Assembly (NCBI GenBank): GCA_017308235.1
Contig: JAFKFL010000026.1
Coordinates: 1 to 64,000 of the forward strand
Source of the DNA: Alphaproteobacteria bacterium
GTDB lineage: Bacteria > Pseudomonadota > Alphaproteobacteria > Reyranellales > Reyranellaceae
Direction of reading: 5' to 3'
DNA: 64,000 nt
Positions within the stretch are counted from its first letter, which is position 1, and each line of letters starts with the position of its first letter. Shown here piece by piece: positions 61,111 through 64,000 of the stretch. A program made the position numbers and the translations under genes. The notes beneath the pieces are model-generated. The model did no database searches. It was given only the letters and a program-made list of their open reading frames with translations, and was not told the origin of the DNA.

Positions 61111-61953
61111 ATGAACGACACGCCCCGCAAGCAACCGTCGCCGCCGCGTCCTGCCACTACCGTCCTGCTGTTGCGTCCATCGGAAACCGGCAATTCAGCG
61201 GCGCCGCTCGAAGTCTTCATGGTCGTGCGTCACCACGAGATCGATTCTTTCTCCGGTGCGCTGGTCTTCCCGGGCGGCAAGGTGGAGGAAGCCGACGGCG
61301 ATACGCGCTTGCGGGCTCGTTGCAGCGGCGCCGACGCCGTCACGGACGACGAGCTGAAGTTCCGGGTCGCCGGCGTGCGTGAGGCGTTCGAGGAATGCGG
61401 TATCCTGCTGGCGCGCAAGCGCGGACAAAAGGCGCTGATCGGTGCGGCCGACCTCGAGGGAACCGAGGCATGCTGGCGCACCAAGCTCGCCAAGGATGAG
61501 GCGAGCATCGTCGATCTCGTGGAGGCCGAGCAGCTCGAGCTTGCGATCGACCTCATGACGCCGTTCGCGCACTGGATCACGCCTACCTTCGTACCCAAGC
61601 GCTTCGACACCTGGTTCTTCCTCGCCGAGGCGCCACAGGACCAGATCGCACTGCACGACGGATCTGAGTCGGTGGACTCGGTCTGGATCGGCGCGCAAAC
61701 GGCGATCGACGAGGCCAAGGCCGGCAAGCACACGCTGGTGCATCCGACGCACAAGAACCTCGAGCTGCTGGCCGAAGGCGGTACGGTCGCGGGCGCGCTC
61801 GCACAAGCGGCCAAGCGCAAGATCGTGACGGTCCTGCCGTGGGTCGAGACCCGTGACGGCAAGCGCTTCCTGCACATCCCGGAGGGGGCAGGCTATCGCA
61901 ATCTGGTGCGCGAGATGCCGCCTCCTGGTGTTGTTCCGCAAGTCGGAAGATAG
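61111..61953 (+). CDS. NUDIX hydrolase with split Nudix box
   Basis: A 280-residue NUDIX pyrophosphohydrolase. The Nudix box is present but divided: GGKVEEAD (from residue 55) and AGVREAFEECGILL (88-101) are separated by an insertion of about 25 residues. That architecture is seen in NUDT19/NUDT7-like CoA and acyl-CoA hydrolases rather than in MutT. The C-terminal half holds THKNLELLAE and KRFLHIPEGAGYRN. It may remove 3'-phospho-ADP from CoA species; this is inferred from the box layout. Next in line is a CoA-related operon. Start ATG chosen at MNDTPRKQ. Confidence 0.88.
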   Translation: MNDTPRKQPSPPRPATTVLLLRPSETGNSAAPLEVFMVVRHHEIDSFSGALVFPGGKVEEADGDTRLRARCSGADAVTDDELKFRVAGVREAFEECGILLARKRGQKALIGAADLEGTEACWRTKLAKDEASIVDLVEAEQLELAIDLMTPFAHWITPTFVPKRFDTWFFLAEAPQDQIALHDGSESVDSVWIGAQTAIDEAKAGKHTLVHPTHKNLELLAEGGTVAGALAQAAKRKIVTVLPWVETRDGKRFLHIPEGAGYRNLVREMPPPGVVPQVGR

Positions 61954-62076
61954 TTCCGTTTTCCGGGCAGCCATGCCCAAAACCGGCTCGCCCCTCGCGG
62001 GCTGGCGCGCTAAGACCAAATGAACAACCGTTCACGCGCCGGCTTCCTCGGCCGGCCAGCTGGAGGAAGAAAACGA

Positions 62077-63522
62077 ATGGTCGGGATCGTGGCTTACGGA
62101 GCCTATGTGCCGCGCCTGCGGCTCAGCCGTCAGGCGGTGTACGACGCCAACAAATGGTTCGCCGGCGGCCTGCGCGGCCTCGCCAAGGGCGAGCGCTCCA
62201 TGGCCAACTGGGACGAGGACTCGATCACGATGGCGGTCGAGGCCTCGCGAGATTGCCTGACGAGTCACAAGGCCGAGGACGTCCGCTCGCTCTATTTCGC
62301 CTCGACCACGCATCCCTTCAAGGATCGCCAGAACGCCGGCGTGATCGGCACCGCGCTCTCGATCGAGCAGAACCTGCTCGCATCCGATGTCGGCGGGTCG
62401 CAGAAGGCGGGGACCTCGGCGCTGATCGCGGGCCTCAATGCTTCGAAGAACGGCGGCGGACCGGCGCTGGTCGCGGCGGCCGACAAGCGCATGGCGCGCG
62501 TGGCTTCGTCCAATGAGCTGAACTACGGCGATGGCGCGGCGGCGCTGCTTTGCGGCACCGAGAACGTGATCGCCAAGCTGGTGGGCCATCATTCGGTGTC
62601 GATGGACTTTGTCGACCACTTCCGCGGCGACGAGACCGACTTCGACTATGGCTGGGAAGAGCGCTGGATCCGCGACGAGGGCTATTCGAAGATCGTGCCG
62701 CCCGCGATCAAGGCGGCACTGGCCGCCTGCAAGCTCAAGGGTAGCGACATCACCCACTTCATCATGCCGAGCTTGATGCCGGCCGTCCCGAAGCAGATGG
62801 CCAAGATCTGCGGCATCGGCGAGGGCTCGGTACGCGACCTTTTGGGCGCCAACCTCGGCGACACCGGCGCGGCGCATGCGCTGGTGATGCTGGTCGATGC
62901 GCTCGAGACCGCGAAGGCTGGCGACAAGATCATGGTCGTGGCGTTCGGGCAGGGTGTCGATATCCTGGTATTCGAGGTCACGGCCGAGAACGCCAAGCTG
63001 CCCAAGCGCAAGGGCCTGTCGGGCTGGATGGCGCGCCGGAAGGAAGAGAAGAACTACATGAAGTTCCTCGCCTTCAACGAGATGCTGCCGATCGAGAAGG
63101 GCATGCGCGCGGAGTTCGACAAGAAGACCGCGCTCTCGGTTCTGTGGCGCAAGCGCGACATGATCTACGGGCTGGTCGGCGGCAAGTGCAAGGTGTGCGG
63201 CACCGTGCAGTTCCCGAGGAGCCAGGTCTGCGTCAATCCCAACTGCCACGCGGTGGATAGCCAGGAGCCGTACGCCATGGCGGGGCTCGAGGCGTCGGTG
63301 ATGTCCTTCACCGCCGACTCGCTCACCTATTCGCCCGATCCGCCGGCCTATTACGGCATGATCACTTTCCCCGAGGGCGGCCGCTTCATGGCCGACTTCA
63401 CGGACAGCGACAAGGAACAGGTGAAGGTCGGCACCAAGATGCGCATGACCTTCCGCATCCGCGACAACGACACCATGCGCGGCGGCTTCAAGCGCTACTT
63501 CTGGAAGGCGGCGCCGGTTTGA
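62077..63522 (+). CDS. HMG-CoA-synthase-like protein fused to a DUF35 (OB-fold, zinc ribbon) domain, nucleophile Cys replaced by Gln
   Basis: A 481-residue two-domain protein. Residues 1-330 have the thiolase-superfamily fold of archaeal-type HMG-CoA synthases: MVGIVAYGAYVPRLRL, then WDEDSITMAVEA. Residues 370-481 are a DUF35 domain with zinc ribbon (CKVCGTVQFPRSQVC...C) and OB fold. In archaeal enzymes the nucleophile lies in a motif ending CKAGT; here it reads QKAGT, with Gln109 where the Cys should be. The general-base His position in THFIMPSLMP also appears lost. Condensation by the usual mechanism is therefore unlikely. GGAGGAAGAAAACG precedes the ATG. The next gene is a thiolase with an intact Cys, so the pair probably works as a complex. 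Confidence 0.85.
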   Translation: MVGIVAYGAYVPRLRLSRQAVYDANKWFAGGLRGLAKGERSMANWDEDSITMAVEASRDCLTSHKAEDVRSLYFASTTHPFKDRQNAGVIGTALSIEQNLLASDVGGSQKAGTSALIAGLNASKNGGGPALVAAADKRMARVASSNELNYGDGAAALLCGTENVIAKLVGHHSVSMDFVDHFRGDETDFDYGWEERWIRDEGYSKIVPPAIKAALAACKLKGSDITHFIMPSLMPAVPKQMAKICGIGEGSVRDLLGANLGDTGAAHALVMLVDALETAKAGDKIMVVAFGQGVDILVFEVTAENAKLPKRKGLSGWMARRKEEKNYMKFLAFNEMLPIEKGMRAEFDKKTALSVLWRKRDMIYGLVGGKCKVCGTVQFPRSQVCVNPNCHAVDSQEPYAMAGLEASVMSFTADSLTYSPDPPAYYGMITFPEGGRFMADFTDSDKEQVKVGTKMRMTFRIRDNDTMRGGFKRYFWKAAPV

Positions 63523-63529
63523 TGCGTGG

Positions 63530-63577
63530 TGTCATCCTGAGCGCAGCGAAGGATCCTTCGCTTCGCTCAGGATGACA
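63530..63577. repeat. Dispersed palindromic repeat, family A, copy 5
   Basis: The shortest copy: TGTCATCCTGAGCGCAGCGA to TCGCTTCGCTCAGGATGACA with no long spacer. It lies between the HMG-CoA-synthase-like gene and the thiolase gene, and does not break the probable operon. Confidence 0.9.
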
Positions 63578-63622
63578 CGGCTAAGGTATTCTAGAGTTCC
63601 ACCCTCACCAAGGAGACCTGCA

Positions 63623-64000
63623 ATGGCTCGTGGTATCAAGGACAAGGTCGCCATTCTCGGCATGGGTTGCTCCAAGTTCGGCGAACGCTGGGACAGCGGC
63701 GCCGAGGAGCTGATGCTCGAGTCGTACAAGGAGTGCATCGCCGACGCCGGCATCGACGCCAAGCAGCTCAACGCTGCCTGGTTCTCGACCGCGATTGACG
63801 AGGTGCATGTTGGCAAGTCGGGCATTCCGCTCTCGACCACGCTGCGTCTGCCCAACATCCCGGTGACACATGTCGAGAACATGTGCGCGTCGGGTACCGA
63901 GGCCTTCCGCGGCGCCTGCTACGCCGTGGCGTCGGGTGCGGCCGACTTCGCACTGGCGCTGGGTGTCGAGAAGCTGAAGGACACCGGCTACGGCGGCCTG
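63623..64000 (+). CDS. Thiolase (acetyl-CoA acetyltransferase family), 3' truncated by window edge
   Basis: The first 126 residues of a thiolase that runs off the right end. The start MARGIKDKVAILGMGCSKFG is typical of SCP-x-type/archaeal-like thiolases, and the nucleophilic Cys88 is in ENMCASGTEAFRGA. AAGGAGA lies seven bases before the ATG. It follows the DUF35-fused synthase-like gene by 100 bases, broken only by a family A repeat. This order mirrors the thiolase/HMG-CoA-synthase/DUF35 complex known in archaea. Later residues (CxG and GHP motifs) are outside the window. Confidence 0.9.
   Translation, partial: MARGIKDKVAILGMGCSKFGERWDSGAEELMLESYKECIADAGIDAKQLNAAWFSTAIDEVHVGKSGIPLSTTLRLPNIPVTHVENMCASGTEAFRGACYAVASGAADFALALGVEKLKDTGYGGL

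Overview
The window is GC-rich, gene-dense chromosomal DNA from an alphaproteobacterium. The evidence is a complete alphaproteobacterial-style dcw (division and cell wall) cluster running into bamD-recN-ligA, a type A RNase P RNA, an FtsZ with a long Ala/Pro-rich linker, and protein sequences of the Rhodospirillales/Hyphomicrobiales kind. The genus cannot be fixed from the sequence. I see no prophage, transposase, CRISPR array, tRNA or rRNA.

Layout. Positions 1-7455 hold the end of an ABC importer operon, an nfeD-slipin pair, uvrB, a GFA-family gene and a TauE-type exporter. Positions 7480-14370 form an accessory patch. It starts with djlA and has a cell-wall amidase inside it; between those two lie two unrecognised genes of lower GC, a GST/HxlR pair and a hydrolase/TetR pair. 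Both regulator pairs are divergent and carry clear palindromic operators. A second GST and a cupin gene follow the amidase. rnpB, with a good promoter and terminator, lies at 14550-14950.

Positions 15189-34172 are the dcw operon: mraZ, rsmH, ftsL, ftsI, murE, murF, mraY, murD, ftsW, murG, murC, murB, ddl, ftsQ, ftsA, ftsZ. Almost every junction is a 4-base ATGA/GTGA overlap. It makes lipid II, cross-links it and builds the Z-ring. Repeats of TCCCA at 10-base intervals upstream of mraZ are the expected MraZ autoregulation site. After ftsZ come a strong terminator and a repeat where many alphaproteobacteria carry lpxC, then bamD, recN and ligA.

Positions 39344-64000 are mixed: threonine synthase, a secreted ankyrin protein, an orphan sugar-type ABC permease, aminopeptidase P, a DUF1127 protein, a coupled uvrD-prmA-GNAT operon, an HtrA-like protein that appears to have lost its catalytic triad, an MBL-SDR-GNAT operon, DUF2239 and MFS genes, an AAC(3)-like acetyltransferase coupled to a thioesterase with a second tandem thioesterase, two oxidoreductases, a hydrolase, FUSC, HdeD and NUDIX proteins. 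The window ends in an operon of an HMG-CoA-synthase-like protein fused to a DUF35 domain and a thiolase. The synthase-like protein appears to have Gln in place of its nucleophilic Cys. This is the most unusual functional signal.

Four families of short palindromic repeats (called A-D here) lie between genes across the window, often touching stop or start codons. A separate palindrome sits inside ftsL and encodes part of its unusual tail.
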